A DNA stretch of 45,704 bases. It comes from Chloroflexota bacterium. Its GTDB lineage: Bacteria > Chloroflexota > Anaerolineae > Promineifilales > Promineifilaceae. Below are positions 7,157 to 15,531 of this stretch, piece by piece (positions within the stretch are counted from its first letter, which is position 1; each line of letters opens with the position of its first letter). The notes below the pieces were generated by a model that ran no database searches, had not been told where the DNA came from, and worked only from the letters and a program-made list of their open reading frames with translations. The DNA lies in assembly GCA_018004935.1 (NCBI GenBank), contig JAGNBF010000061.1, positions 1-45,704 of the forward strand, in the 5' to 3' direction. The position numbers were made by a program, and so were the translations under genes.

Positions 7157-8533
7157 ATGAGCAAAGAAAAAAGCCCGAAAAAGCAAACCCAGGAATTCGA
7201 CATTTTACAGCAGATAAACCACAACGCCGGCGGCATTGATATTGGCGCGGAAGAGATTTACGTTTGTGGGCCACCGGGGCGGGCCGAGGAACGCATTCGT
7301 TGTTTTGACACCTTTACGGTTGACCTCAACCGGTTAGCTGACTGGCTACAGACCTGTGGCGTCAAGACGGTGGCGATGGAGTCAACCGGCATCTATTGGA
7401 TACCCTTATTTGACATTCTGGAAAGTCGGGGCATTGAAGTCTGTTTAGTCAATGCCCGGCATCTCAAGAATGTGAGCGGACGCAAGAGTGATGTGGCCGA
7501 TTGTGAATGGCTGTACCAGTTACACACCTACGGTTTGTTACGGGCTTCCTTTCATCCCCCAGACCAGATTCGGGCCTTAAGAGCCTTGGCTCGTCATCGG
7601 GAGATGTTAGTGAGCTATCGTGCCGCCCACATCCAGCACATGCAAAAAGCTTTAGAGCAGATGAATGTGAAACTGACCTATGTTTTGAGCGATATTACCG
7701 GTGTCACAGGTATGACCATCATTCGGGCGATTCTGGCTGGAGAACATGACCCGTACACCTTGGCTCAGTATCGAGATAGTAAGTGCAAGCATAGTCAGAA
7801 AGAAATTGCCAAAGCTCTTGAAGGTCACTATCGCCGCGAACATCTTTTTGCCCTCCAACAAGCGGTTGAACTGTATGACATGTATGGTCAACAGATCATG
7901 GCTCTGGATGAGGAAATGAAAACGATGTACGCTCAGGTCAAGCCACTGGATGAGGGTCATAGCAGAACGACCACACCACCGAAACCCCAACAGGCAAAAC
8001 CACGCAAGAACCAGGCCCACTTTGACCTGAAGACAACGCTGTATCAAATGGCTGGTGTAGACCTGACCCAAATTGATGGCATTGATGCCCTAACCGCCCA
8101 AACGGTCTTGACCGAAATCGGTTTGGATATGAACAAATGGCCGACCGAAAAGCATTTCACTTCCTGGTTGGGTTTATGTCCCAACAATGACATCAGCGGG
8201 GGTAAAGTCAAACGACGCCGCTCGGGCAAAACAACCAACCGAGCGACCACGGCCTTACGGGTGGCGGCCCAGTCTTTGGCCCGGAGTGCTACGACGTTGG
8301 GGGCCTTTTACCGCCGTATCAAAGCCCGTCGTGACGCCCCCAAGGCGATTGTCGCTACTGCTCATAAACTAGCACGCATCATCTATCACATGTTAAAAAA
8401 CCGGACCGATTACGTTGACCGTGGTCTAGAGCATTACCAGGAACAACAGCGTGCCCAGGCGATTAAGCGTCTGCAACGTCAAGCCACAAAACTGGGCTTA
8501 CGTATCGAAGGTTTGTCAGCACCGGTTGCTTAA
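7157..8533 (+). CDS. IS110-family transposase
   Basis: 458 aa. The N-terminal RuvC-like DEDD domain shows D28 (GGIDIGAEEIY), E75 (VAMESTGIYW) and D112/D115 (RKSDVADCEW). The C-terminal Tnp domain has the helix-hairpin-helix-like GIDALTAQTVLTEIG, then LGLCPNNDISGGKVKRRRSGKTTNRATTALR, here quoted by its ends only: LGLCPNNDISGG (S347) and RRRSGKTTNRATTALR, containing the serine-bearing region needed for catalysis in this family. A basic, Pro-rich linker (about residues 270-290, TTPPKPQQAKPRKN) separates the domains. It acts with a guide RNA on element and target DNA. The frame is complete with no frameshift, so the element may be active. It is a typical length for the larger IS110 proteins. Confidence 0.95.
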   Translation: MSKEKSPKKQTQEFDILQQINHNAGGIDIGAEEIYVCGPPGRAEERIRCFDTFTVDLNRLADWLQTCGVKTVAMESTGIYWIPLFDILESRGIEVCLVNARHLKNVSGRKSDVADCEWLYQLHTYGLLRASFHPPDQIRALRALARHREMLVSYRAAHIQHMQKALEQMNVKLTYVLSDITGVTGMTIIRAILAGEHDPYTLAQYRDSKCKHSQKEIAKALEGHYRREHLFALQQAVELYDMYGQQIMALDEEMKTMYAQVKPLDEGHSRTTTPPKPQQAKPRKNQAHFDLKTTLYQMAGVDLTQIDGIDALTAQTVLTEIGLDMNKWPTEKHFTSWLGLCPNNDISGGKVKRRRSGKTTNRATTALRVAAQSLARSATTLGAFYRRIKARRDAPKAIVATAHKLARIIYHMLKNRTDYVDRGLEHYQEQQRAQAIKRLQRQATKLGLRIEGLSAPVA

Positions 8534-8817
8534 CAAACGCCTTGTTTCTGAGTAGGAGTCCGCGACGAAGAATCCCTAACGACTCGTCTATCCAGATTGT
8601 CGGGATTCTTCGCTCCCAAAGCCTCGCTCAGAATGACACGACTCAAAATTCGGTGAAATACACGAGTAGCCAATTTTCTAACAGGCTCTTACGTGCTGTG
8701 GCCGGTGTCCCTACCGAGCCACGACGAACGTGATCAGGGGACCGTCTCAATCAACCCCCATAAATCCTAAACTCTGTGTGTCTCTGTGCCTTCTCCGTGT
8801 TCTCTGTGTTCCTCCCA
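8534..8817. other. IS right end and repeat-bearing spacer
   Basis: 8534-8689 is the trailer of the IS element. 8690-8755 is a diverged repeat (GCTGTGGCCGGTGTCC...) also seen at 32066-32140. 8771-8813 is a CTCTGTG repeat block. No gene is visible. Confidence 0.6.
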
Positions 8818-10026
8818 TCATCTCATCGTAAACGCGACTTTGATGGCGTGTGTCTGTTTTTTGGCGAGGGCGGTGTGGAAGGCGTGGCGGTAGTCGGTGA
8901 GGGGGAAGCGGTGGGTGAGTAGAGGGGCTGTTTGGATTTTTCCCTCAGCCATCCAGCGCAAGGCGAGATCAAAGGTGCTCACCTGTTCTCCTTGCCATGT
9001 CACCACATCATGCCCCACTGCCCCGATCAGGTTGACTTCCTGATGCCAGACCGGGGTTAAGTCCACGTTCATCTTGTGCAGATAGACACCCACCAGCACG
9101 ACCGTACCCCCGGCGCGTGTCCAGCGCAGGGCGTTGTGGAGTGTAGCGGGAATGCCCACCACGTCAAAAATGAGGTCAAAGCCACCGAGCAACATGCGAT
9201 TGCGGCCGCGACCCTCATACATTCTCGCCCCTGTCAACTCACACGTAGCCTTGTACCCATCCTCATGCGCCAAAAACGTCGCATCCGCCCCCAACTGCCG
9301 GGCCAACTCCGCCTGCCAGGGAAACTCGGCGACGGCGGTGAGGTGGCAGGCCGGTTGCAGGAGCTTGATGGCCTGAATGAGCAGGAAACCGATGGGGCCA
9401 CAGCCGAGGACAAGCACGTTGTCATTCGCGGCCGCAATTTTCCTGTACGCCGCATGAATCGCCACGGCAATTGGTTCCGTGAAGATAGCCTGCTCATCCG
9501 TAACCCCATCGGGCACGGGGACGAGGGTGCTGGCGGGGGTGATGAAGCTATCCCCAAAGCCGCCGCCCACCGGGTGCGCGTCCCGCGCTTCGGAGGCGAA
9601 CTCGCACAGGACGCGATGGCCTCTGGTGCAGGCAGGACATAACTCGGCGCGGCCGCGTGCCCGGCAATCATCGGCCCGCCCCCAACGCACCACCCGATCC
9701 CCCACGCGATAAGGGGTTGCGGCCGCGCCCACTTCCGTCACCACGCCGATCATCTCATGCCCCAGGTAAATCCGCTTGTGGGCAGGCAGGGCCACCGGAG
9801 CCACATTCAGGCTGGCATCCACGAACAACTGGTGCAAATCACTGCCACAAATGCCACACATCCGGTTCCGCACCCGCACCCACTCCGGCCCCGGCAGGGG
9901 TGGTTCCGGCAGTTCCGCCAGATGGAGCGGCGAGGTCGAGGCGAAATACGCCCCCGGCCACACCCGCCCCAACAGCCGCGTCAACACAATGCGCGGAATG
10001 GAGATGTCGAGGTACATGGTTTTCAT
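8818..10026 (-). CDS. Zinc-dependent alcohol dehydrogenase-like protein (MDR family)
   Basis: 402 aa. The N-terminal catalytic domain has CGICGSDLH (catalytic zinc ligand C60), GHE at 89-91 with zinc ligand H90, and a Cys-rich segment (DDCRARGRAELCPACTRGHRVLCE region, four cysteines about residues 120-143) corresponding to the structural zinc lobe, with unusual spacing between the first and second Cys. The Rossmann domain has VLVLGCGPIGFLLIQ. It oxidises or reduces an alcohol or polyol with NAD(P). An extra 20-30 residues at the N-terminus compared with typical members include a hydrophobic start. The ThDP enzyme gene lies upstream on the same strand, 165 bp away, so the two may act on the same substrate (for example acetoin or butanediol chemistry), which is only a guess. 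Confidence 0.88.
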   Translation of the reverse strand: MKTMYLDISIPRIVLTRLLGRVWPGAYFASTSPLHLAELPEPPLPGPEWVRVRNRMCGICGSDLHQLFVDASLNVAPVALPAHKRIYLGHEMIGVVTEVGAAATPYRVGDRVVRWGRADDCRARGRAELCPACTRGHRVLCEFASEARDAHPVGGGFGDSFITPASTLVPVPDGVTDEQAIFTEPIAVAIHAAYRKIAAANDNVLVLGCGPIGFLLIQAIKLLQPACHLTAVAEFPWQAELARQLGADATFLAHEDGYKATCELTGARMYEGRGRNRMLLGGFDLIFDVVGIPATLHNALRWTRAGGTVVLVGVYLHKMNVDLTPVWHQEVNLIGAVGHDVVTWQGEQVSTFDLALRWMAEGKIQTAPLLTHRFPLTDYRHAFHTALAKKQTHAIKVAFTMR

Positions 10027-10191
10027 GGGAAGAGGGTGTATTGGTATATTGGTTTATTGGTTTATTGGTTTATTGGTGTATTGATGTTCTTGTGTGCTGA
10101 TGTGTTGATGTGTTGTTACATAGGTGAAGTGGGCATCGCTGACGCACTAATACACCAATACACCAATACACCAATACACCAATACACCTTC
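10027..10191. repeat. TTGGTGTA-type short-period repeat arms
   Basis: The spacer starts with about seven 8-bp units like TTGGTTTA/TTGGTGTA (10033-10085) and ends with the complementary units ACACCAAT (10146-10190), so it can fold into a long hairpin. The same unit recurs at 2285-2309 and 44050-44126. Confidence 0.75.
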
Positions 10192-11925
10192 TTAGAAGCT
10201 GACCTTCCCCGACCGGGCCGCGTTCCAAATCCACAGGCCGGGCGGATCAACGTTGGCTTCGGCGTCTACGACGGCGTGGATGACGGCGGGTTTGCCAGAG
10301 GCGACGGCTCGTTCCAGGGCGGCTTTCAGGTCAGAGCCTTTGCTGACACATTCACCGTAACAGCCCATCGCCTGGGCCACCAGGTCGTAGCGCACCGGGG
10401 CATGGTCGTGGTGAAACCAGGGGGCGGTGCGACCAAACACCCGTCTCTGCGCCGATTTCTCCATACCAAACGCCCCATCCACCGCCACAATGACCACAAT
10501 GGGCAAATTGAGCCGGGCGGCGGTCTCTAACTCCTGCATATTAAACCCGAAGGCACTGTCCCCCGTTACGCAGTAAACAGGGCGATCCGGGGCGACGATT
10601 TTGGCCCCGATGGCGTAGGGCAGGCCCGTGCCCAGGTAGCCCATGTTGGCAGTGTACAGGACACCCTGCTGTTGCCGCGCCTGGTGGTAATGCATCGCCC
10701 ACATGACGGTGTTGCCCCCATCGAACGCCACAATCGCATCTTCAGGGAAAAATTCGTTGCACACCTGCAAAATCGTGCCGGTGAGCATTGGCTCCCGCTC
10801 CCGGTCGGCGATGGCGTCGTCCAGTCCTTGTTGCCATTGCTGTTTGACCATCTGCAACGCGGCGATTTTGGCGTGGGGTTCCCGTTGGGGGGTGAGTTCG
10901 CGCACGGCGGCGAGGAGTTGTGCCATTACCACCTTCGCATCACCGATGAGAGGCAAGTCCACCGGGCGGTTCAGGCCGATGTGGGCGGGGTTGGTGTCAA
11001 TCTGGATGGTGGGTTGGGTGGCGGGGTCGCCCCACAGCGGCGGCCGCCCCCACATGACCAGTTCCCCGAAGCGTGTGCCGACGGCCAGGATGAGATCGGC
11101 CTGCTGGTGGGCCATGAAGGCGGCCATACAGAGCGGCGGGTACAGTTGGGGGTGGTTTTCGGGGATGATGCCCCGGGCGGTGACGTTGTTGGTGACAGCA
11201 CAGCCCAGGTGTTCGGCTAACGCCAGGATTTCCGGCCCGGCCCCGGAGCGCATGGCCCCGTTCCCGGCGTGGATGTTGACGAATCCGGCGTTGACGAGCA
11301 TTTCAGCGGCGTGGCGGATGGCTTGGGGCGCGGCCGCGACCTTCTCCACCACCTGCACGCGTTCACGGGGCCATTGGTGAACCGTGCTGTCGTCCCCTTT
11401 CTGGTTCAGCACATCTTCGGGGATGACCAGATGGACGGGGCCGGGTGTACCCTCTTTGGCGACGCGGAAGGCGTGGCGCACCATGTCGGGGATGCGGTGC
11501 CAATGGTTGACGCGGCCATTCCATTTGACCGCCGGGGCGAAAAGGGCCAGGTGGTCAGGCGATTGTGTGCCGCCCATGTGCCGGTAATCGTCGCTGATTT
11601 CGGTGCGGCGCATGGTGGTGATGGCGACAACGGGGCTACCTTCGGCCTGGGCGCAGATGACGCCGGAGAGCAGATTGGCGGCTCCTGGCCCGGCGCAGGC
11701 CATGACGAGGGCCGGTTCCCCGGTGAGACGGGTTTCGGCATCGGCCATGTGCGCGGCCGCGGCCTCATGGCGTGGCACGATCAGGTGCATGTCGAACTCG
11801 GCCCCTAGCCGTTCCAATGCTTCCAAAAAAATCATGTAGGTGCCATCGGTGATGGCGTGGATATGGCGGACATTCTGAGCGTGTAAACTGCGGAGCAATA
11901 ATTCGCCCCCGGTGATTTCGGCCAT
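10192..11925 (-). CDS. Thiamine-diphosphate enzyme, acetolactate synthase large-subunit-like
   Basis: 577 aa from the ATG at 11925, which has AGAGGAG about 9 bases upstream; an upstream extension would be repeat-derived. Three ThDP-family domains in order: N-terminal pyrimidine-binding with the activating glutamate E54 in PRHEAAAAHMAD and CAGPGAANLLSGV; the central domain with MRSGAGPEI; and the C-terminal diphosphate-binding domain with GDSAFGFNMQELETAARLNLP. The metal-binding motif has GDS in place of GDG and lacks the usual closing NN (VAVDGAFG), so it is diverged from true IlvB. It may make acetolactate, act as a glyoxylate carboligase-like or decarboxylase-like enzyme. No small regulatory subunit gene is nearby, which argues against a valine-isoleucine biosynthetic role. 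Confidence 0.87.
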   Translation of the reverse strand: MAEITGGELLLRSLHAQNVRHIHAITDGTYMIFLEALERLGAEFDMHLIVPRHEAAAAHMADAETRLTGEPALVMACAGPGAANLLSGVICAQAEGSPVVAITTMRRTEISDDYRHMGGTQSPDHLALFAPAVKWNGRVNHWHRIPDMVRHAFRVAKEGTPGPVHLVIPEDVLNQKGDDSTVHQWPRERVQVVEKVAAAPQAIRHAAEMLVNAGFVNIHAGNGAMRSGAGPEILALAEHLGCAVTNNVTARGIIPENHPQLYPPLCMAAFMAHQQADLILAVGTRFGELVMWGRPPLWGDPATQPTIQIDTNPAHIGLNRPVDLPLIGDAKVVMAQLLAAVRELTPQREPHAKIAALQMVKQQWQQGLDDAIADREREPMLTGTILQVCNEFFPEDAIVAFDGGNTVMWAMHYHQARQQQGVLYTANMGYLGTGLPYAIGAKIVAPDRPVYCVTGDSAFGFNMQELETAARLNLPIVVIVAVDGAFGMEKSAQRRVFGRTAPWFHHDHAPVRYDLVAQAMGCYGECVSKGSDLKAALERAVASGKPAVIHAVVDAEANVDPPGLWIWNAARSGKVSF

Positions 11926-11940
11926 GATGTTTTCTCCTCT

Positions 11941-12440
11941 GAAAATAGCCACTGATTGAAGAAACACGGATGGGAAGGAACACGGATAGAAATGAAAAAT
12001 GGTGGCGTTATTTTCATTCATCCTGGTGCACCGTAGGCCCATGGGGAACTCCTACGAAAATAGCCACTGATAATGGAAACACGGATGGGAAGGAACACGG
12101 ATAAGGAATGAAAAATGGTGGCGTTATTTTCATTCCTCTTGGTGCGCCGTAGGCTCATGGGGAACTCCTACGAAAATAGCCACTGATAATGGAAACACGG
12201 ATAGGAAGGAACACGGATAGGAATGAAAAATGGTGGCGTTATTTTCATTCATCCTGGTGCGCCGTAGGCCCATGGGGAACTCCTACGAAAATAGCCACTG
12301 ATAATGGAAACACGGTAGGCTTCGCCGCGCCGCAGGCTAAGGAATGAACACGGATGGGAATGAAAAGTTGTGGCGTCATTTTCATCTATCCCTTCGGCAA
12401 GCTCAAGACAGGCTTGGTGCGCGTTCCGTCCATGGGGAAT
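11941..12440. repeat. 115-bp tandem repeat array (3 full units plus a degenerate fourth)
   Basis: Units start with GAAAATAGCCACTGAT at 11941, 12056, 12172 and 12287, giving 115, 116 and 115 bp. Each carries AACACGGAT repeats, GTGGCGTTATTTTCATTC and GCCGTAGGCCCATGGGGAAC. The fourth unit has about 22 extra bases (GGCTTCGCCGCGCCGCAGG) and a replaced 3' part. The array fills the spacer between the ThDP enzyme and the TetR gene, just upstream of the former's ribosome-binding site. A partial unit occurs alone at 4278-4314. It is not a CRISPR: units are contiguous, without unique spacers. Confidence 0.9.
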
Positions 12441-12465
12441 TCACCATTCGCCATTCGGAGAGTTC

Positions 12466-13089
12466 CTATTCTTCCCGCGCCTTCAGCCCATCCACCAGCA
12501 CCTCCACCACGGCTTCCAGGTAGCGGGCATCGGCCGCGGCCGCGGCCGCTTCGTCTAGTTCGGCATAATGTTGAATGACGGGGCGGTTTTGGAACCAGTG
12601 GGTGGTGAGGGCGAGGGAGATCGCCAGGATATTCTCTGGCTCCATGTCGGCGCGGATACTGCCTTCAGCCTGGGCCTGCCGGATTTTGGCCAGCATCTGC
12701 CGGGCCACATCTTGCCCCGTTTCCATGCCGAACGGGTCTTCGAGGATTTGGAGCCAGGAGAGGAGTTTGGCGACCTGGGGATGAGATTGGAAGAATTGGA
12801 AGCGGCCGCGAACCGATGATTGAATAAAATTGACAATATGGCCGTCGTCCTGGTCGAGCAACTGCTGTTGGTGGGCCAGGTAACTGCCATACGCCTCTTG
12901 TTTGACCGCCTGCCACAATCCCTCTTTCGAGCCAAAATAATGGTGGATCAGGCTTTGGGTGATGCCACTGCGGCGGGCGATCAAGCTCATAGACGTGCCT
13001 TCAAACCCTTTCTCAATGAAGAGTTCCTGGGCCGCTTGAAGCACTTTCGCCCGATTGCCTTCGGGGTTGTTGGTACGTTTGTGGGTCAT
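12466..13089 (-). CDS. TetR-family transcriptional regulator
   Basis: 207 aa from the ATG at 13089; a start at 13167 would add 26 residues overlapping the probable operator. The N-terminal helix-turn-helix covers about residues 14-60, with LQAAQELFIEKGFEGTSM, IARRSGITQSLIHHYF and GSKEGLW, the standard TetR pattern. The C-terminal ligand domain (about 70-205) ends with a run of five alanines encoded by two overlapping GCGGCCGC octamers. A palindrome at 13153-13174 lies 64-85 bp upstream, fitting autoregulation. Downstream on the same strand lie the tandem repeat and the ThDP enzyme and dehydrogenase genes, which may be its targets (inference). Confidence 0.92.
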   Translation of the reverse strand: MTHKRTNNPEGNRAKVLQAAQELFIEKGFEGTSMSLIARRSGITQSLIHHYFGSKEGLWQAVKQEAYGSYLAHQQQLLDQDDGHIVNFIQSSVRGRFQFFQSHPQVAKLLSWLQILEDPFGMETGQDVARQMLAKIRQAQAEGSIRADMEPENILAISLALTTHWFQNRPVIQHYAELDEAAAAAADARYLEAVVEVLVDGLKAREE

Positions 13090-13152
13090 GGCGTGTGTCG
13101 TCAACGGGTAGAAAACGACGGTCAAGGCACGCCCTGTAGTATAAACGAAAAT

Positions 13153-13174
13153 AAATTGATCGGTCAATCAATTT
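13153..13174. promoter_or_regulatory. Probable TetR operator (inverted repeat)
   Basis: AAATTGAT (13153-13160), six-base spacer CGGTCA, ATCAATTT (13167-13174): the 8-bp arms are exact reverse complements. The central sequence TTGATCGGTCAATCAA is like operators of many TetR repressors. It sits just upstream of the tetR gene, so negative autoregulation is likely. Confidence 0.7.
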
Positions 13175-13632
13175 CACCCAGATACAGCAATTCTCAATTT
13201 GGTTTGCCCCTGGTGTTTGCCCTTTTTTGGGCGTGGTTCAAAAGTCGGCCAATGATGCTTAACAGTTTGTAGGGCGATTTTGTAAATCGCCCACGAGACG
13301 ATTTACAAAATCGTCCTACAAATTTGTAAAGCTGATCTGAACCATGTCGTTTTTTGTTTTCATGAGAGGGCGAACAGCCTGAAAGGCTGTTCTATGGCTT
13401 GGACCATTTTTTGAGCGTGCTTTTGGCGTCCAATCACCGGGGGGTAGGTCTTTCGTGGGAGCCATTTTATGCCTGTGTTATTTCGGAAAAGCATCTTCTC
13501 ATAAAGTGTGGTGAAGTTGGTTGAGCCTGTCGAAACCAACGGCCTTCAACAAGCTCAGTCCTCGAGGACGTGTATAGTTACGTTTGCATGAATATCCCAT
13601 TGGTATGGCACATAGGCTGAGCCTTTTCTGTT
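13175..13632. repeat. Repeat-filled spacer
   Basis: Contents in order: a half copy of the CAGCAATTCTCAATTT repeat (13184-13200); the hairpin GTAGGGCGATTTTGTAAATCGC ... (13269-13320, arms of about 20 bp); a copy of the CATGAGAGGGCGAACAGCC hairpin element (13349-13394), also found twice between the kinase genes; and a TTCAACAAGCTCAGTCCTCGAGG-type dispersed sequence (about 13520-13567). No gene is visible; a promoter for the next gene was not identified with confidence. Confidence 0.65.
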
Positions 13633-15015
13633 ATGCTACCGGGCATGAGTCAAAGAACCCGAAACTTGATTCTGGCTGTTGCCCTGACCCAAATCGTCAC
13701 CGTCTTTGCTCTTTTGGCCTTACCTTCTATCGTCCGAGCAATTCCAGGGCGTTACCGGGTGCGGCTAGAAAATGTGCCAATTGCCCAAGATGTGCTGGAA
13801 CTGGTGACAACTCCATATGCTCTGGCTCTGCCCACACCGGGTGGGGCGATCAATCGGCCCGCGGCCGCGTTACCCACTGGCATTGTGGCCTTGCCGGATG
13901 CCCCTACGGCTACAGTTACAGCCACTGCCACACCGACGAATGACCCCCCACCAACTCCCGCACCGCAAAATACCGTTACCCCTACTTTTACTCCCTCACC
14001 AACCCCTTCACCGACCCTCACCCCTTCCCCCACCCCTTTGCCAGAGAGCATCAAACTGGAAGGGATCACCGCCGTCGCACAGACATTCAACAATTGTGGC
14101 CCGGCCAATCTGACGCAGGTGTTGAACTTTTACGGCGCGGCCGCGAACCAAAACGATGTCGCCTCCTATTTGAAACCCGATGACGAAGATCGCAACGTCA
14201 GCCCCTGGCAGATTGAGGCGTATGTGACAGATAACACCGCCCTGCGTGTCATCTACCGTAGCGGCGGGACGCTGGAATTGCTCAAAAACCTGCTCGCGGC
14301 CGGGTTCCCGATTGTCATCGAGAAGGGGTATGAGCCGGGTACGGCCAACGCCCAGGGCTGGTTCGGCCATTATCTGACCCTGTTTGGGTATGATGAGACG
14401 GAGCAGGTTTTCCACACCCAGGATAGCTACCTGGGGCCGTTTGATGGCACGGGGCGGCCGGAAAGTTATGCCAACATCGAACAGTTCTGGCAACAATTTA
14501 ACTTCACTTTTTATGTGGTGCATGAACCGGCGCAGGCGGAGACGGTGGCCGCGTTGCTGGGACCGGAGTTGATGGATGATCGGATGATGTGGGAGAACGC
14601 GGCCGCACGCGCACAAGCTGAAATTGACGCTGACCCGGAAAACGCTTTTGCCTGGTTTAACCTGGGCACGAACCTGGCGGAACTGGGCAATATGACGGGT
14701 GAGGCGCAATATTATGACGCGGCCGCGGCCGCTTATGATCAGGCACGTGTCATTGGGCTACCGCCGCGCATGTTGTGGTATCAATTCCGCATCTACCTGG
14801 CCTACATCAAGACGGAGCGGTATGAGGATGTGATGACACTGGCGAATACGATTCTGGCAAATGAAGGCGGCCGCTATGTCGAGGAGACATACTATTACAA
14901 AGGGTGGGCACTGCTCTATTCGGATACGCAGGCGGCCATCAACAACCTGGAACTGGCCCTGGAGCGCAACCCCAACTTCACCCCGGCGCAACTGATGTTA
15001 GATTCGCTGTCGTGA
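13633..15015 (+). CDS. Membrane-anchored C39-like peptidase domain protein with TPR repeats
   Basis: 460 aa from ATG 13633 (ATG 13645 is equally possible). Residues about 8-35 form a signal anchor (LILAVALTQIVTVFALLALPS). A Thr/Pro-rich linker spans about 95-140 (TPTFTPSPTPSPTLTPSPTP). The C39_2-like papain-fold domain follows (about 145-310): FNNCGPANLTQVLNFYG gives the catalytic cysteine, GHYLTLFGYD the histidine, and HTQDSYLGPFDG the acidic residue. The last 130 residues hold three TPR-like helix pairs (DPENAFAWFNLGTNLAELG; YYYKGWALLYSD; LELALERNPNFTPAQLML). It probably acts outside the membrane on peptides or cell-wall-linked substrates, with TPRs for protein contacts. No partner is evident; neighbours are spacer repeats and a divergent-function oxidase. 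Confidence 0.83.
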   Translation: MLPGMSQRTRNLILAVALTQIVTVFALLALPSIVRAIPGRYRVRLENVPIAQDVLELVTTPYALALPTPGGAINRPAAALPTGIVALPDAPTATVTATATPTNDPPPTPAPQNTVTPTFTPSPTPSPTLTPSPTPLPESIKLEGITAVAQTFNNCGPANLTQVLNFYGAAANQNDVASYLKPDDEDRNVSPWQIEAYVTDNTALRVIYRSGGTLELLKNLLAAGFPIVIEKGYEPGTANAQGWFGHYLTLFGYDETEQVFHTQDSYLGPFDGTGRPESYANIEQFWQQFNFTFYVVHEPAQAETVAALLGPELMDDRMMWENAAARAQAEIDADPENAFAWFNLGTNLAELGNMTGEAQYYDAAAAAYDQARVIGLPPRMLWYQFRIYLAYIKTERYEDVMTLANTILANEGGRYVEETYYYKGWALLYSDTQAAINNLELALERNPNFTPAQLMLDSLS

Positions 15016-15092
15016 ATGCGGCCGCAAGAGGGCGAGACGACGCGGAACCAACGTTTCCCGTTTTTCCAAAATGAACCCGCATCGTCCCGCCC

Positions 15093-15226
15093 CTACATTT
15101 CGCCGTATGGGTATTGGGTGCTGGTTTCGATGAGGGCGATTTCATCCGGGGGGAGGTGGAAATCCGTCGCTTCCACCAGGAAATACCCAGACTCATCTGG
15201 GCGGTGGAGATGATCTTTGGGGTCAT
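15093..15226 (-). pseudogene. Possible decayed C-terminal gene fragment
   Basis: Reading leftward from about 15226 there are 44 sense codons that look protein-like (DESGYFLVEATDFHLPP, then DEIALIETSTQYPYGEM) before a TAG at 15093-15095. A stop codon in the TTATGGGG repeat lies immediately upstream, and there is no start codon, so nothing complete is encoded. I do not recognise the family. It may be the tail of a lost gene; chance cannot be excluded. Confidence 0.35.
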
Positions 15227-15531
15227 GGGGTTATGGGGTTATGGGTTATTGGTTATTGGGCCAGGTGGGCAAAATATAGCATAAGTGGGGCGACAGGGCA
15301 TGGGAACGACGGTTTGGGGTATGTTATAATCAGCATGACGTAGTTGATAGTGACGCCGTTAGTGTCTGGAGTTCCTCTGAGTTCCCGCTATCCCCCTTGT
15401 TTCTTTTCAGGTCTTTCCGGTATCTTCTCAATATTCCGGGCAAACCTTCGGAAGGTTTGAACTACGAGCCAGGCTGTAGATGAAACCTTCCGAAGGTTCC
15501 GCACTTTATTGAGATATTACTCTTTCCGCTT
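15227..15531. other. Spacer upstream of the FAD oxidoreductase gene
   Basis: Contains a GGGTTATG/GGTTATT short repeat (15228-15258), a -10-like TATAAT at 15325-15330 without a convincing -35, and a double palindrome: AAACCTTCGGAAGGTTT (15453-15470 region) and GAAACCTTCCGAAGGTTCC (about 15483-15501). The paired AACCTTC/GAAGGTT arms recall the interior of the 87-bp elements at 31649 and 31890. No gene is visible. Confidence 0.5.

Larger units (their letters stand above)
6876..8689 (+). mobile_element. IS110-family insertion sequence (about 1.8 kb)
   Basis: One IS110-type transposase gene with about 270 bp of non-coding leader and about 150 bp of trailer. An 11-bp sequence, TAACAGGCTCT, occurs at 6876-6886 and 8679-8689, each preceded by a T-rich run, and may mark the boundaries. 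IS110 elements normally lack terminal inverted repeats and insert at short cores directed by a bridge RNA, so the 11-bp repeats may combine target core with element end. Exact ends are uncertain. No GCGGCCGC octamer occurs in it, unlike most of the surrounding genes, which supports recent arrival from another genome. Near the right end, GATTCTTCG and CTCAGAATGACAC resemble common dispersed sequence and pair with GTGTCATTCTGAG at 6890-6902. Confidence 0.8.

Noticed and set aside
11941-12440. The 115-bp array as a CRISPR
   Set aside because: Units are contiguous and nearly identical through their full length; there are no unique spacers and no cas genes nearby.
15016-15213. A 65-codon rightward frame after the TPR protein
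   Set aside because: No ribosome-binding site, Arg/Ser-rich repeat-like composition, and the opposite strand looks more protein-like.
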